From: Prevotella sp. UBA6447
Lineage (GTDB): Bacteria; Bacteroidota; Bacteroidia; Bacteroidales; Bacteroidaceae
Direction of reading: 5' to 3'
DNA: 34,778 nt
Assembly (NCBI GenBank): GCA_002437115.1
Contig: DJOD01000001.1
Coordinates: 1 to 34,778 of the forward strand
Part shown: in pieces, positions 1 to 7,649 of the stretch
Position numbering within the stretch: position 1 is the first letter of the stretch
Layout: every line of letters starts with the position of its first letter
Position numbers and translations under genes: made by a program
The notes under the pieces: generated by a model
The model's database searches: none
What the model was told of the DNA's origin: nothing
What the model saw: the letters and a program-made list of their open reading frames with translations, nothing else

Positions 1-411
1 CAAATTAATAGAACCTACCTTTTATATGATCGAAAAAATGGATACCATATAGGATGGGCCAATTATATGTTTGGCTACCTATATTCTGGGTATCCAGGCT
101 TTTTTTCTTTAGCCCTTTTGGGAGTTGCAATTAAAGTTATTGGAAACCCTAATGGCTTCTTAATGATGATATTAATAGGTATTCCAATAAGTCTTGGTTA
201 TATCCCAGCTTACAGGGCCGTGTTTTCTGGCGACCGATATTTAAAATACTTCAAGCAATTTGAGAAGGAGGACGAAGCTTGGCACAAGAAATGGAATCGA
301 AGGACAATTGCTTTTGTGTGGGCTCAGTCATTGCTACGCTATTGGGTATTGCTGCCGCATTTACCATTGCTATCTTGTAGCGCAAACGGAAAGGAAAAGT
401 TGAGGAAATAA
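1..411 (+). pseudogene. Partial, frameshifted membrane protein (possible Rhs-toxin immunity gene)
   Basis: The frame is open to the left edge, so the true start lies outside the window; the first ATG inside is at 67. The visible part has one hydrophobic block (around VGYLYSG to IGIPISLG, nt 67-210) and a charged stretch ending KKWNRR at about 300. In the current frame the last 36 residues are not membrane-like. Shifting frame after GCTTTT (nt 309-314) gives a clean second membrane helix, VGSVIATLLGIAAAFTIAIL, with a stop at 378-380. Restoring one T would join them as AFCVGSV. I infer one lost base in a T run. The DNA is AT-rich, unlike the GC-rich Rhs scrap that follows. Small multi-helix proteins beside Rhs fragments are often immunity proteins, but nothing here proves it. 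Confidence 0.55.
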
Positions 412-429
412 TCAACGGAGAGTATAGTT

Positions 430-816
430 GTGAATAGTCTTTTTGTTTTCACCGACCGCCAGGGCAACATTCTCTCCGTCTTCGACGAGAACGGCATGAA
501 GATCTTCGACGCCACCTATGACACGTGGGGCAAGCAGACCGTGACGCTCAACGCCATCGGCCTTCACCGCGACTACACGAGCCACGAGATGCTGCCCGAG
601 TTCGGGCTCATCAACATGAACCGAAAGTCACTGGCGTGAAGCGGGGAAAGTAACGGCCGCCTCTATGACCCCACGCCCGGCATTCTAATCCGTCCCATGC
701 CGCTCTCTTCCTCACACCACCGGCGAATGCTTCAAGGTGGGCACATCCGAACTGTTCTGTCGACTGATCACGGCCACTCCCGAGCGGATGCCCACCAAGT
801 GACGACCGTGCGGTGA
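430..816 (+). pseudogene. Orphan Rhs core fragment, disrupted
   Basis: Residues from FTDRQGNILSVFDENG through FDATYDTWGKQ to HEMLPEFGLINMN match the Rhs/YD-repeat-associated core that precedes the variable toxin tip in polymorphic toxins. There is no upstream Rhs barrel and no signal sequence; homology begins abruptly near 440 where base composition jumps from AT-rich to GC-rich. The core should read GLINMNGRLYDP. Here it is split: GLINMN ends at 621, 33 extra bases carry an in-frame TGA (637-639), and GRLYDP resumes in the same frame at 655. Downstream the frame stays open to 814-816 but no longer resembles Rhs. I read this as a silent, displaced Rhs C-terminal cassette, with little chance of being functional. 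Another frame over 700-800 (ending RLITATPERMPTK) might be an unrelated scrap. Confidence 0.7.
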
Positions 817-894
817 GGCCCATGACTTCGGCTACCCTCACGTGTGACAAAACGAATAACCCAAAACATAAAACTTCAAAAACTTTCTCCCTTA

Positions 895-927
895 TTGCAG
901 TTTTTCGGGATGTTTTGGTTACTTTTG
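895..927 (+). promoter_or_regulatory. Bacteroidota-type promoter for the MlaE/MlaF pair
   Basis: TACTTTTG at 920-927 fits the -7 consensus TAnnTTTG, with a TTG at 895-897 in roughly the -33 position (22 nt spacer). The start codon follows 28 nt after the -7 box. The rest of 817-955 holds nothing else I recognise. Confidence 0.6.
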
Positions 928-955
928 CATTGATAATGTAAAAACGACAGCACAC

Positions 956-1714
956 ATGATACTCATCAAGTTACTCCGCAAATGGCTCACCACCTTCGGC
1001 AGCTACCTCATCCTGATGGGCCGTTCCTTCTCGCGCCCCGAACGCATGCGCATGTTCATGAAACGCTACGTCAAGGAGATGTCGCAGTTGGGCGTCGACT
1101 CCATCGGCATCGTGCTGCTCATCTCGTTCTTCATCGGTGCGGTGATTTGCATCCAGATGAAGGTGAACATCCAGAGTCCTTGGATGCCCCACTGGGTGAC
1201 GGGCTATGTGACGCGCGAAATCATGCTGCTGGAGTTTTCCTCATCCATCATGTGCCTTATCCTGGCCGGCAAGGTAGGCTCGAACATCGCCTCCGAGATC
1301 GGCACGATGCGTGTGACCCAACAGATCGACGCGCTCGACGTAATGGGCGTCAACTCCGCCTGCCACCTCATATTGCCCAAAATCTTAGGTCTGGTAACCA
1401 TCATGCCCTTCCTGGTGATTTTTTCATCGACGATGGGCATTGTGGGAGCCTACGCCACAGCCTACATCGGCCACATGATGTCGCCTGAAGACCTGACGGC
1501 AGGCATGCACCATGCCTTCAACTCGTGGTTCATGTGGATGAGTATCATCAAGAGCCTGTTCTTCGCTTTCATCATCTCCAGCGTGTCGAGCTACTTCGGC
1601 TACACCGTGGAGGGCGGCTCCGTGGAGGTCGGAAAGTCATCGACCGATGCCGTTGTGAGCTCCAGCGTGCTCATCCTCTTTTCCGACGTATTCCTAACCC
1701 AACTGTTGTCCTAA
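956..1714 (+). CDS. mlaE: MlaE/YrbE-family ABC transporter permease
   Basis: This 252-residue integral inner-membrane protein is the permease of an Mla-type phospholipid ABC transporter, which moves lipids between inner and outer membrane. The family hallmark is visible at residues 114-127 (EIGTMRVTQQIDAL, close to the MlaE motif E-x-G-x-M-x-V-x-x-Q-I-D-A-L). Hydrophobic segments lie near residues 50-66, 92-106, 135-165 and 190-250, and the length is normal for the family. The N-terminal part, before residue 45, is amphipathic and basic, as in YrbE. It is followed after 30 bp by its ATPase, so the two form an operon. No MCE-domain substrate-binding protein (MlaD) gene is in the window, so it must be encoded elsewhere if the system is complete. 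The true substrate is inferred from the family only. Confidence 0.9.
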   Translation: MILIKLLRKWLTTFGSYLILMGRSFSRPERMRMFMKRYVKEMSQLGVDSIGIVLLISFFIGAVICIQMKVNIQSPWMPHWVTGYVTREIMLLEFSSSIMCLILAGKVGSNIASEIGTMRVTQQIDALDVMGVNSACHLILPKILGLVTIMPFLVIFSSTMGIVGAYATAYIGHMMSPEDLTAGMHHAFNSWFMWMSIIKSLFFAFIISSVSSYFGYTVEGGSVEVGKSSTDAVVSSSVLILFSDVFLTQLLS

Positions 1715-1744
1715 TCCCCTCACATCAGCAACCCATCAGCCATC

Positions 1745-2527
1745 ATGATTGAAATCAAGCAACTCACCAAATCGTTTGGTGACAAGACCGTACTCAAGGG
1801 CATCAATGCCGTCTTCGAAACAGGAAAGACCAACCTCATCATCGGACAAAGCGGATCGGGAAAGACCGTGCTGATGAATGACCTGGTGGGGCTATTGGAA
1901 CCCACGTCTGGGCAAATTCTCTACGACGGACGCGACTACGTGAGCATGGACAAACGGCAACGAATCATGTTGCGACGCGAGATGGGCATGACCTTCCAAG
2001 GATCAGCATTGTTCGATTCGATGAATGTGCTGGAAAACGTGCGCTTCCCGCTCGACATGTTCTCATCGATGAGCAACCGAGAGCGCAACCAACGGGCCAT
2101 GGAATGTATCGAGCGAGTGAACCTCTTCGGGGCGGAAAGCAAATTTCCAGACGAGATTTCGGGAGGCATGCAAAAACGTGTGGCAATAGCGCGAGCCATT
2201 GTGCTCAACCCGAAATACCTTTTCTGCGATGAGCCGAACTCGGGATTGGACCCGAAGACATCGCTGGTAATCGACCACCTGCTGTCGGACATCACGCACG
2301 AGTATGGCATCACAACCATTATCAACACGCACGACATGAACTCTGTGATGGGCATTGGCGAGAAGATTATCTTCATCTACCAAGGCCACAAGGAGTGGGA
2401 AGGAACGAAAGACGAGGTTATGGGGTCGCAAAACAAGCTACTCAACGACTTTGTGTTCGCATCCGACCTCTTCCGAAAAGTTCGGAAAGCCGAACTCAAC
2501 AAGGAGACGGAATCCAGCAAGCAATAA
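1745..2527 (+). CDS. mlaF: MlaF-type ABC transporter ATP-binding protein
   Basis: This 260-residue cytoplasmic ATPase energises the upstream permease. Walker A is GQSGSGKT (residues 34-41), the ABC signature ISGGMQ is at 138-143, Walker B LFCDEP at 159-164, D-loop SGLDP at 166-170 and the H-loop histidine at 196 (NTHD). GGMQKR rather than the commoner GGQ is characteristic of MlaF/YrbF. The C-terminal 50 residues form the extension seen in this subfamily (KEWEGTKDEVM and onward). It lies 30 bp after mlaE and faces a convergent lipoprotein gene whose stop codon is only 9 bp away, leaving no room for an independent terminator. Confidence 0.92.
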   Translation: MIEIKQLTKSFGDKTVLKGINAVFETGKTNLIIGQSGSGKTVLMNDLVGLLEPTSGQILYDGRDYVSMDKRQRIMLRREMGMTFQGSALFDSMNVLENVRFPLDMFSSMSNRERNQRAMECIERVNLFGAESKFPDEISGGMQKRVAIARAIVLNPKYLFCDEPNSGLDPKTSLVIDHLLSDITHEYGITTIINTHDMNSVMGIGEKIIFIYQGHKEWEGTKDEVMGSQNKLLNDFVFASDLFRKVRKAELNKETESSKQ

Positions 2528-2536
2528 AATCCACTG

Positions 2537-2932
2537 TCAGCGCATATACCACACACCTTCACGTTCTACCATCGGAACGGAAACCTGCTCTTTGGCACTG
2601 TCGCCATAAGCAAAGCCAAGGAAGACAGTGGCCACACGGTGTACCGTGTCGGCAGTGGCACTGATGACACGCACCGACTTGATGCCACCATGTTCATCCT
2701 CTTGTTGCCCTACGAACATCTTGGCATTGGCTATGAGCTGCTCGCGATAGCTCCCCGGTATAGAGTCGGGACGATAGGTTCCGTCAACGAAACTGGCATA
2801 ATCGCCCCGCAAAAGTTGCTCGTAATAAACTTTCGCCGCTTGCCCAGCCAAATCGGACGCGGTCGGCCCAGAAGTACCTCCGCAAGCCACCAAGAGCACA
2901 ATGGCGAAAAGGGAAAGTATAGCTTTTTTCAT
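2537..2932 (-). CDS. Small lipoprotein, DUF4878-like
   Basis: The protein starts MKKAILSLFAIVLLVACGG, a lipoprotein signal with lipobox LVAC; cysteine 17 would be lipidated. I chose the ATG at 2930-2932; an in-frame TTG three codons upstream is less likely. The mature part (about 115 residues) has the pattern AAKVYYEQLLRGDYASFVDGTY, then several predicted beta strands (KSVRVISATADTVHRVATVFLGFAYGD) and ends VWYMR. That resembles the NTF2/lumazine-binding-like DUF4878 lipoproteins of Bacteroidota, which have no established function. The family call is from memory of the pattern. It lies 150 bp downstream of der on the same strand, separated from it by a hairpin, and meets mlaF tail to tail. Confidence 0.75.
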   Translation of the reverse strand: MKKAILSLFAIVLLVACGGTSGPTASDLAGQAAKVYYEQLLRGDYASFVDGTYRPDSIPGSYREQLIANAKMFVGQQEDEHGGIKSVRVISATADTVHRVATVFLGFAYGDSAKEQVSVPMVEREGVWYMR

Positions 2933-3025
2933 CGTTTTCAATTAATTGCTCCTCAGACCGACACCTCTGTAGGTCACAACGCCGCCCCAAAAGAGCCACG
3001 CGCCTGGACAGATTGCCTCCTTGAC

Positions 3026-3076
3026 AAGGTGTCAAGCTGTCGCTGACAAAACATATAAGCGTCCAGCTTACACCTT
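3026..3076 (-). terminator. Long hairpin between der and the lipoprotein gene
   Basis: AAGGTGTCAAGCTG (3026-3039) pairs with CAGCTTACACCTT (3064-3076), with one bulged base, and CGCT (3041-3044) pairs with AGCG (3058-3061) inside. There is no T run directly after it on the minus strand, so it may be an attenuator or mRNA processing site rather than a simple intrinsic terminator. Confidence 0.45.
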
Positions 3077-3084
3077 GTTAACCG

Positions 3085-4398
3085 TTATTTCTGCCGAATA
3101 AAGACGTTGATGGGACAACCATGGAGCGACCAGTTCTCGCGTATCTTGTTCTCAAGGAATCGGCGATAAGGTTCCTTGATATATTGCGGCAAGTTTGCGT
3201 AGAACACGAATGAGGGTATCTTCGTGTTAGGCAATTGTGAGCAATACTTAATCTTAATATACTTGCCCTTGGTCGATGGGGGTGGGGTCTGCTCGATAAT
3301 GGGAAGCATCACCTCGTTGAGCTTGGTTGTGCCAATTCGAATCTCACGGTTGAGATAAACCTGCTTCGCCGTTTCCAGCACCTTGAAGATACGCTGCTTG
3401 GTGAGAGCCGACGCGAAGATAATGGGGAAATCAACAAATGGAGCCAAACGGTTATAGATAGCATTCTTGAATGTGTCGATAACCTTCTGATCCTTATTCT
3501 CCACAAGGTCCCACTTATTGACTACCACCACAAGGCTCTTGTTGTTTTTCTGTATGAGCTGGAATATGTTCATGTCCTGTGCCTCTATGCCTCGTGTGGC
3601 ATCAATCATGAGTATGCAGACATCACTGTTCTCAATGGAACGGATGCTACGCATGACGCTATAAAACTCCAAGTCCTCGGTCACTTTGTTCTTTTTGCGG
3701 ATGCCAGCCGTGTCAACAAGGTAAAAATCGAATCCGAACTTGTTGAAGCGTGTGTAGATGCTGTCGCGTGTAGTACCAGCTATCTCAGTCACAATGTTGC
3801 GATCTTCGCCTACAAAAGCATTGATGATGCTCGACTTTCCCGCATTGGGTCGTCCAACCACGGCAAAACGGGGAATGTCGTCATCAATGGCCTCCTTAGC
3901 CTCCTTGGGGAGCTTCGACACCACAAGATCCAGCAAATCGCCCGTTCCGCCACCCGTGGCTGCACTAATGCACTGCGGGTCACCCAGTCCTAACTTGTAA
4001 AACTCAGCAGCCACATACGCTTCGCCACTGTTGTCGACCTTGTTGGCCACGAGGATAACGGGCAGCTTAGCGCGGCGTAAGATGGTCGCCACATCCTCAT
4101 CCCAATCGGTGAGGCCTGTCTCCACATCAACGAGGAAAAGCACCAGGTCGGCCTCTTCCGTGGCCACCTTCACCTGCTCGCGGATGGCACCCTCAAAGAT
4201 GTCATCAGACTTGACAACCCATCCGCCCGTATCGACGATGGAGAACTCCAGCCCGTTCCACTGGCACTTGCCATATTGTCGGTCGCGCGTGGTACCAGCG
4301 GTATCACTGACTATGGCTTTGCGACTCTGCGTCAGACGGTTGAAAAGGGTGGACTTGCCGACATTGGGCCGTCCTACTATCGCTACTAAGTTTGGCAT
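3085..4398 (-). CDS. der: Ribosome biogenesis GTPase Der
   Basis: Der (EngA) is an essential GTPase of 50S ribosomal subunit assembly. The 437-residue product has two tandem G domains, the family hallmark. The first opens with GRPNVGKST (residues 8-16), DTAGTTRD, DTGG and NKVD; the second, from about residue 177, has GRPNAGKSS, AGTTRDS, DTAGIRKK and NKWD. The last 90 residues form the KH-like RNA-contact domain ending in INVFIRQK. The length is normal. It is the last of the DUF177-rpmF-fabH-era-der block, 60 bp after era, probably cotranscribed; a TAACTTTG inside the end of era could give it a private promoter. Confidence 0.97.
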   Translation of the reverse strand: MPNLVAIVGRPNVGKSTLFNRLTQSRKAIVSDTAGTTRDRQYGKCQWNGLEFSIVDTGGWVVKSDDIFEGAIREQVKVATEEADLVLFLVDVETGLTDWDEDVATILRRAKLPVILVANKVDNSGEAYVAAEFYKLGLGDPQCISAATGGGTGDLLDLVVSKLPKEAKEAIDDDIPRFAVVGRPNAGKSSIINAFVGEDRNIVTEIAGTTRDSIYTRFNKFGFDFYLVDTAGIRKKNKVTEDLEFYSVMRSIRSIENSDVCILMIDATRGIEAQDMNIFQLIQKNNKSLVVVVNKWDLVENKDQKVIDTFKNAIYNRLAPFVDFPIIFASALTKQRIFKVLETAKQVYLNREIRIGTTKLNEVMLPIIEQTPPPSTKGKYIKIKYCSQLPNTKIPSFVFYANLPQYIKEPYRRFLENKIRENWSLHGCPINVFIRQK

Positions 4399-4458
4399 AT
4401 TACGTACTGTTGTTTTTGTTATTTTGTTGGGTATATTAGAGGCTATAGAACTTGGGTC

Positions 4459-5379
4459 TTACTGCGGATTGTAACCAAAGTTATTGAGTTCGCGGTCTGA
4501 GTTGCGCCAATCCTTATCCACCTTGACGAAAACCTCAAGGAAGACCTTCTTTCCAAAGAATTTCTCCAAGCTCTTGCGCGCCTCTGTCGACACCTTCTTC
4601 AAAGCCACGCCCTGATGGCCAATAATTATTCCTTTTTGCGAATCGCGCTCCACATAAATGACCGCATTGATTCGTATATGCGTGTCGCTCTCTTTGAACC
4701 GTTCCACCACCACTTCCACCGAATAGGGAATTTCCTTGTCGTAATAGCGGAGTATCTTCTCACGCATGATTTCTGAGACAAAGAACTTGGCAGGCTTGTC
4801 GGTGAGTTGATCCTTGTCGAAGTAAGCTGGACTTTCGGGCAACAACTCGCGTATGCGCTTCATGAGCATATCTATGCCGAACTTGTTCTCGGCAGAGATA
4901 GGAAGAATCTCTGCATTCGGCAAGAGTTTGCTCCACTTGTCCACCAGCATACCCAGGCGCTGTGTCGCGTTGGACTCTCCTTTCTTGGACGCAACAGAAG
5001 GCTCCCCCAACTCGTCTATCTTATTAATAAGCACTATGACGGGTATGGACATCTCGCGCACTTTCTCAAGGAAGTCCATGTTCTTTTCGGGTGCCTCCAC
5101 GACATCTGTCACATAAAGCAACACATCGGCATCTGCCAGTGCCGACTCAGAGAACTGGAGCATCATCTCCTGCATCTTGTAATTAGGCTTCAGCACGCCT
5201 GGAGTGTCAGAGAACACAATTTGTGAGTCGGGCGTGTTGACGATGCCCATGATGCGGTGCCGCGTAGTCTGAGCCTTGAAAGTGGCAATGCTAAGCTTCT
5301 CGCCGACGAGCTGGTTCATCAGCGTCGACTTCCCCACATTGGGGTTGCCAACGATATTTACAAATCCTGCTTTGTGCAT
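4459..5379 (-). CDS. era: GTPase Era
   Basis: Era binds GTP and the 3' end of 16S rRNA and acts in 30S subunit maturation. The 306-residue protein has G1 GNPNVGKST (residues 11-19), the switch region AQTTRHRIMG, G3 DTPG, G4 NKID and G5 SAEN. A C-terminal KH domain contains GIIIGHQGVALKKV followed by the conserved FGKKVFLEVFVKV. It ends NNFGYNPQ, a usual Bacteroidota Era ending. It sits 60 bp upstream of der and 204 bp downstream of fabH; that spacer carries a base-paired structure. Start chosen at MHKAGFVNIVG, which places G1 at the usual distance. Confidence 0.97.
   Translation of the reverse strand: MHKAGFVNIVGNPNVGKSTLMNQLVGEKLSIATFKAQTTRHRIMGIVNTPDSQIVFSDTPGVLKPNYKMQEMMLQFSESALADADVLLYVTDVVEAPEKNMDFLEKVREMSIPVIVLINKIDELGEPSVASKKGESNATQRLGMLVDKWSKLLPNAEILPISAENKFGIDMLMKRIRELLPESPAYFDKDQLTDKPAKFFVSEIMREKILRYYDKEIPYSVEVVVERFKESDTHIRINAVIYVERDSQKGIIIGHQGVALKKVSTEARKSLEKFFGKKVFLEVFVKVDKDWRNSDRELNNFGYNPQ
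4476..4483 (-). promoter_or_regulatory. Possible internal promoter for der
   Basis: On the minus strand TAACTTTG, an exact TAnnTTTG match, lies within the last codons of era, about 78 nt before the der start. It encodes part of NNFGY, so the match may be chance. Confidence 0.25.
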
Positions 5380-5476
5380 GAGTGTTTGGTATTGGGGTGA
5401 AGGTTAAGTTGTATGAATGGGGTGTTTGGAATAAGATAGAGTTGAAAAAGCGCAAAGATGATAAGAAGCCAAAAGC

Positions 5477-5548
5477 CCAGAAGTTCAGTCGCTATGCCTG
5501 GGCGAATAAGCCTAAGACCATCGCCTGTTGGAATGACTGGACTTCTGG
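5477..5548 (-). other. Structured spacer between fabH and era
   Basis: Read on the minus strand, CCAGAAGTCCAGTC (5548-5535) pairs with GACTGAACTTCTGG (5490-5477) with one mismatch. The 44-nt loop contains a smaller stem GGCGA/TCGCC. No run of T follows, so it is not a standard terminator. It may be a processing or attenuation element that adjusts the era-der level relative to rpmF-fabH. The rest of the 204-bp gap shows nothing else. Confidence 0.45.
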
Positions 5549-5583
5549 ACTTCCTGACTATTGTCGGCGTCGCTCTATCGCTG

Positions 5584-6603
5584 CTATTTTCCAACGGCAG
5601 CTGCTGCGCCGTCGTATGCCCACTTGTAATAGGCTGCGCCATGCACAAAACCTGCTCCGAAAGCAGTGAGAATGAGCTTGTCGCCTTTCTTGAATCGACT
5701 TTCAAAGTCCCACATCGCCAAGGGAATGGTTGCTGAACTGGTGTTACCGTACCTGTCGATGTTGATGAGCACCTTGGACGGGTCAATCTCCGCACGCTTA
5801 GCCACGGCCTCCTCAATGCGGAGGTTAGCCTGGTGAGGAATCACCCAATCGACATCATCGGCCGATAGGTTGTTACGCTTCATGACCTCCACCACATCGT
5901 TGCTCATGTCGGTCACCGCATAACGGAACACCATGCGTCCCTCCTGATAAAGGTAGTGCAGACGATGGTCGACCGTAAAATGGGATGGCGGGCACACGCT
6001 TCCGCCTGCCTTCAAGTGAAGGAACGGCAATCCCTTCCCGTCCGTACGGAAGAATGAGTTTTGCACTCCGACGCCTTCCTCCTCGGTGGCTTCCATGAGC
6101 ACCGCTCCTGCACCATCGCCGAAGAGCACACATGTCTGACGATCCGTATAATCGACCACCGACGACATCTTGTCGGCACCGATGACAATAATTTTCTTGT
6201 AGCGCCCACTTTGAATCATCGACGCAGCCATATCCATCGTATATAGAAATCCACAACACGCAGCCGAGAGGTCAAACGCGAACGCGTTCTTTAGCCCCAG
6301 CTTTCCCAGCACAATGCTGGCCGTTGAAGGAAACTTATAGTCGGGCGTAGTGGTGGTGACGATGAGCGCGTCGATGGTATCGGGATCTGTGCCTGTCTTA
6401 TGCAGGAGCTGCTTGGCTGCCTTACGAGCCATGTAGCTTGTGCCAAGACCTTCCTCTGTGAGGATACGGCGTTCCTTGATGCCCACACGCGTCTGTATCC
6501 ACTCGTCGCTGGTGTCTACCATGCGCGACAATTCCTCATTGTTGAGCACATAGTCGGGCACATAGCCGCCAACGCCGGTGATAATCGCGTTGACCTTGCT
6601 CAT
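5584..6603 (-). CDS. fabH: Beta-ketoacyl-ACP synthase III (FabH)
   Basis: FabH condenses acetyl-CoA (or branched acyl-CoA) with malonyl-ACP to start fatty acid synthesis in the cytoplasm. The Cys-His-Asn triad is visible: Cys116 in DLSAACCGF, His257 in VIPHQANLRI and Asn287 in DRYGNTSSATIP. The conserved FGDGAGAVLM segment (161-170) and the C-terminal FGAGFVHGAAYYKW are also present. At 339 residues it is of normal length. Its ATG shares one base with the rpmF stop (TAATG), so the two are translationally coupled. plsX, which sits between rpmF and fabH in many Proteobacteria, is absent here. Confidence 0.97.
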   Translation of the reverse strand: MSKVNAIITGVGGYVPDYVLNNEELSRMVDTSDEWIQTRVGIKERRILTEEGLGTSYMARKAAKQLLHKTGTDPDTIDALIVTTTTPDYKFPSTASIVLGKLGLKNAFAFDLSAACCGFLYTMDMAASMIQSGRYKKIIVIGADKMSSVVDYTDRQTCVLFGDGAGAVLMEATEEEGVGVQNSFFRTDGKGLPFLHLKAGGSVCPPSHFTVDHRLHYLYQEGRMVFRYAVTDMSNDVVEVMKRNNLSADDVDWVIPHQANLRIEEAVAKRAEIDPSKVLINIDRYGNTSSATIPLAMWDFESRFKKGDKLILTAFGAGFVHGAAYYKWAYDGAAAAVGK

Positions 6604-6788
6604 TATTCAGCTGCTTCCTTAACGATAGCGACCTTGCCACGATAGTAGCCGCAAGTGGGGCAAACCGTGTGGTAAACGTAATAAGCCCCACAGTTGGGGC
6701 AAACAGCCAATGTGGGAGCTACTGCTCCGTCGTGTGTTCTACGCTTAAGGGTACGAGTCTTTGACTGACGTCTTTTAGGATGTGCCAT
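6603..6788 (-). CDS. rpmF: 50S ribosomal protein L32 (zinc-ribbon form)
   Basis: The 61-residue protein begins MAHPKRRQSKTRTLKRRTHD, the basic RNA-binding tail of L32, and carries CPNC at 30-33 and CPTC further on (AVCPNCGAYYVYHTVCPTCGYYRGK region). The four cysteines make this the zinc-binding (C+) form, which in other bacteria can be backed up by a zinc-free paralogue under zinc limitation. Its stop overlaps the fabH start by one base and it follows the DUF177 gene by 13 bp, the classical yceD-rpmF pairing. Confidence 0.97.
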   Translation of the reverse strand: MAHPKRRQSKTRTLKRRTHDGAVAPTLAVCPNCGAYYVYHTVCPTCGYYRGKVAIVKEAAE

Positions 6789-6801
6789 TTTGAATGATAA
6801 T

Positions 6802-7329
6802 TTAATTTGTTATTTTTAAATTTTTCAGAGCCGCCCATCGGGAATCCACGGTTTTCTCTTCATCCCTGTCACCGCTTCGGGCGGCCGAATGTTCCTTTAG
6901 GATATTCATCATGGCAGGATTGCATTTTCCAGGTGCATGCACATGCCTGAGTGGGATGTTGAGGACTATGGACTCATAGACGAACCACGCCACGTCGAGT
7001 ATTCCTTCTTCCTCGCTGACCATGACGACATCGCCCTCCTCCGAGTCGGTTTCGCCGAGCTGTGCGGTGAGCCTGTCGCTTGTCTCTATGGGTTGGTCCA
7101 TGTCGTCGAGGCAAACGTCGCAAGGCACCGTCACCTTGCCGGTCGTGTGAAACTGCAATTCAAAGACATCGGCACGGCGTTGGATGGTCAGCGTGGTGTG
7201 CAACTGCCCACTCCGCACGCCAGACGCGTCGACGGCCTCAAAAAAGTCATCGCCAAGGTCGCGTTCCATGGTGGTTTCGCCTTCGGGAAGACTCCTCAAG
7301 TCAATCTTAAATGTCTCTAAACTTGGCAT
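6802..7329 (-). CDS. DUF177 (YceD-like) protein
   Basis: This 175-residue acidic protein precedes rpmF, as yceD-family genes do across bacteria. In other species the family is linked to 23S rRNA or L32 incorporation. The diagnostic part is the middle segment with VPCDVCLDDMDQPIE (a CxxC within the DUF177 core), then a long acidic linker (LGETDSEEGDVVMVSEEEG), the hydrophobic YESIVLNIPLRHVH and CNPAMM near the C-terminus. The last 30 residues end DSRWAALKNLKI, the common DPRWAALKKL motif of the family. It is the first gene of the rpmF-fabH-era-der block and has a strong promoter immediately upstream. Confidence 0.9.
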   Translation of the reverse strand: MPSLETFKIDLRSLPEGETTMERDLGDDFFEAVDASGVRSGQLHTTLTIQRRADVFELQFHTTGKVTVPCDVCLDDMDQPIETSDRLTAQLGETDSEEGDVVMVSEEEGILDVAWFVYESIVLNIPLRHVHAPGKCNPAMMNILKEHSAARSGDRDEEKTVDSRWAALKNLKITN

Positions 7330-7346
7330 ATCTACACTTTGGACTG

Positions 7347-7354
7347 CAAAGTTA
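7347..7354 (-). promoter_or_regulatory. Promoter of the DUF177-rpmF-fabH-era-der block
   Basis: On the minus strand TAACTTTG matches the TAnnTTTG -7 box exactly and is followed by GC. It ends 17 nt before the start codon at 7329, implying a very short leader of about 10 nt. Confidence 0.7.
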
Positions 7355-7630
7355 CCACTTTTCCCCGATATAAAAACACTTTTGAGGAAAAAGTTGTTCT
7401 TGCCAAGTCAAAATCACCATAAAACAGAAGAGTTAATCATTTGGGCATTGGCGGTTTCCGCCCCGCTGGCCCAAGCCCGTGCATACGCATTTTCTCGTCG
7501 TGATAGTTTTTATCATGGCCAGGGCAGGAAACACATACAGCCGGGAATCCAGCCTCCGCAACCTCACGCAAAAAAAACTTTTCTTTTCTTAAAGAATATG
7601 TAACAACTTCTTTTTTTTGCCACAAACCAC
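7355..7630. other. Divergent intergenic region with a GC hairpin
   Basis: Spacer between the divergent DUF177 and NapH-type genes. TTGGGC (7441-7446) can pair with GCCCAA (7469-7474), and GGCGG/CCGCC (7450-7454 and 7458-7462) closes a three-base loop inside. A purine/pyrimidine tract of A and T runs occupies 7570-7620. I see no convincing gene. Confidence 0.4.
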
Positions 7631-7638
7631 TAACTTTG
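7631..7638 (+). promoter_or_regulatory. Promoter of the FMN/4Fe-4S gene pair
   Basis: TAACTTTG matches the -7 consensus exactly, only 11 nt before the ATG at 7650, so the transcript would be almost leaderless. A T-rich stretch ends just upstream (to 7618). Confidence 0.6.
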
Positions 7639-7649
7639 TTGCATAAAGC

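Noticed and set aside
5358..5816. 152-residue minus-strand frame with a membrane-like tail between fabH and era
   Set aside because: It runs through fabH in another frame and the region carries a hairpin instead; hydrophobicity comes from T-rich DNA.
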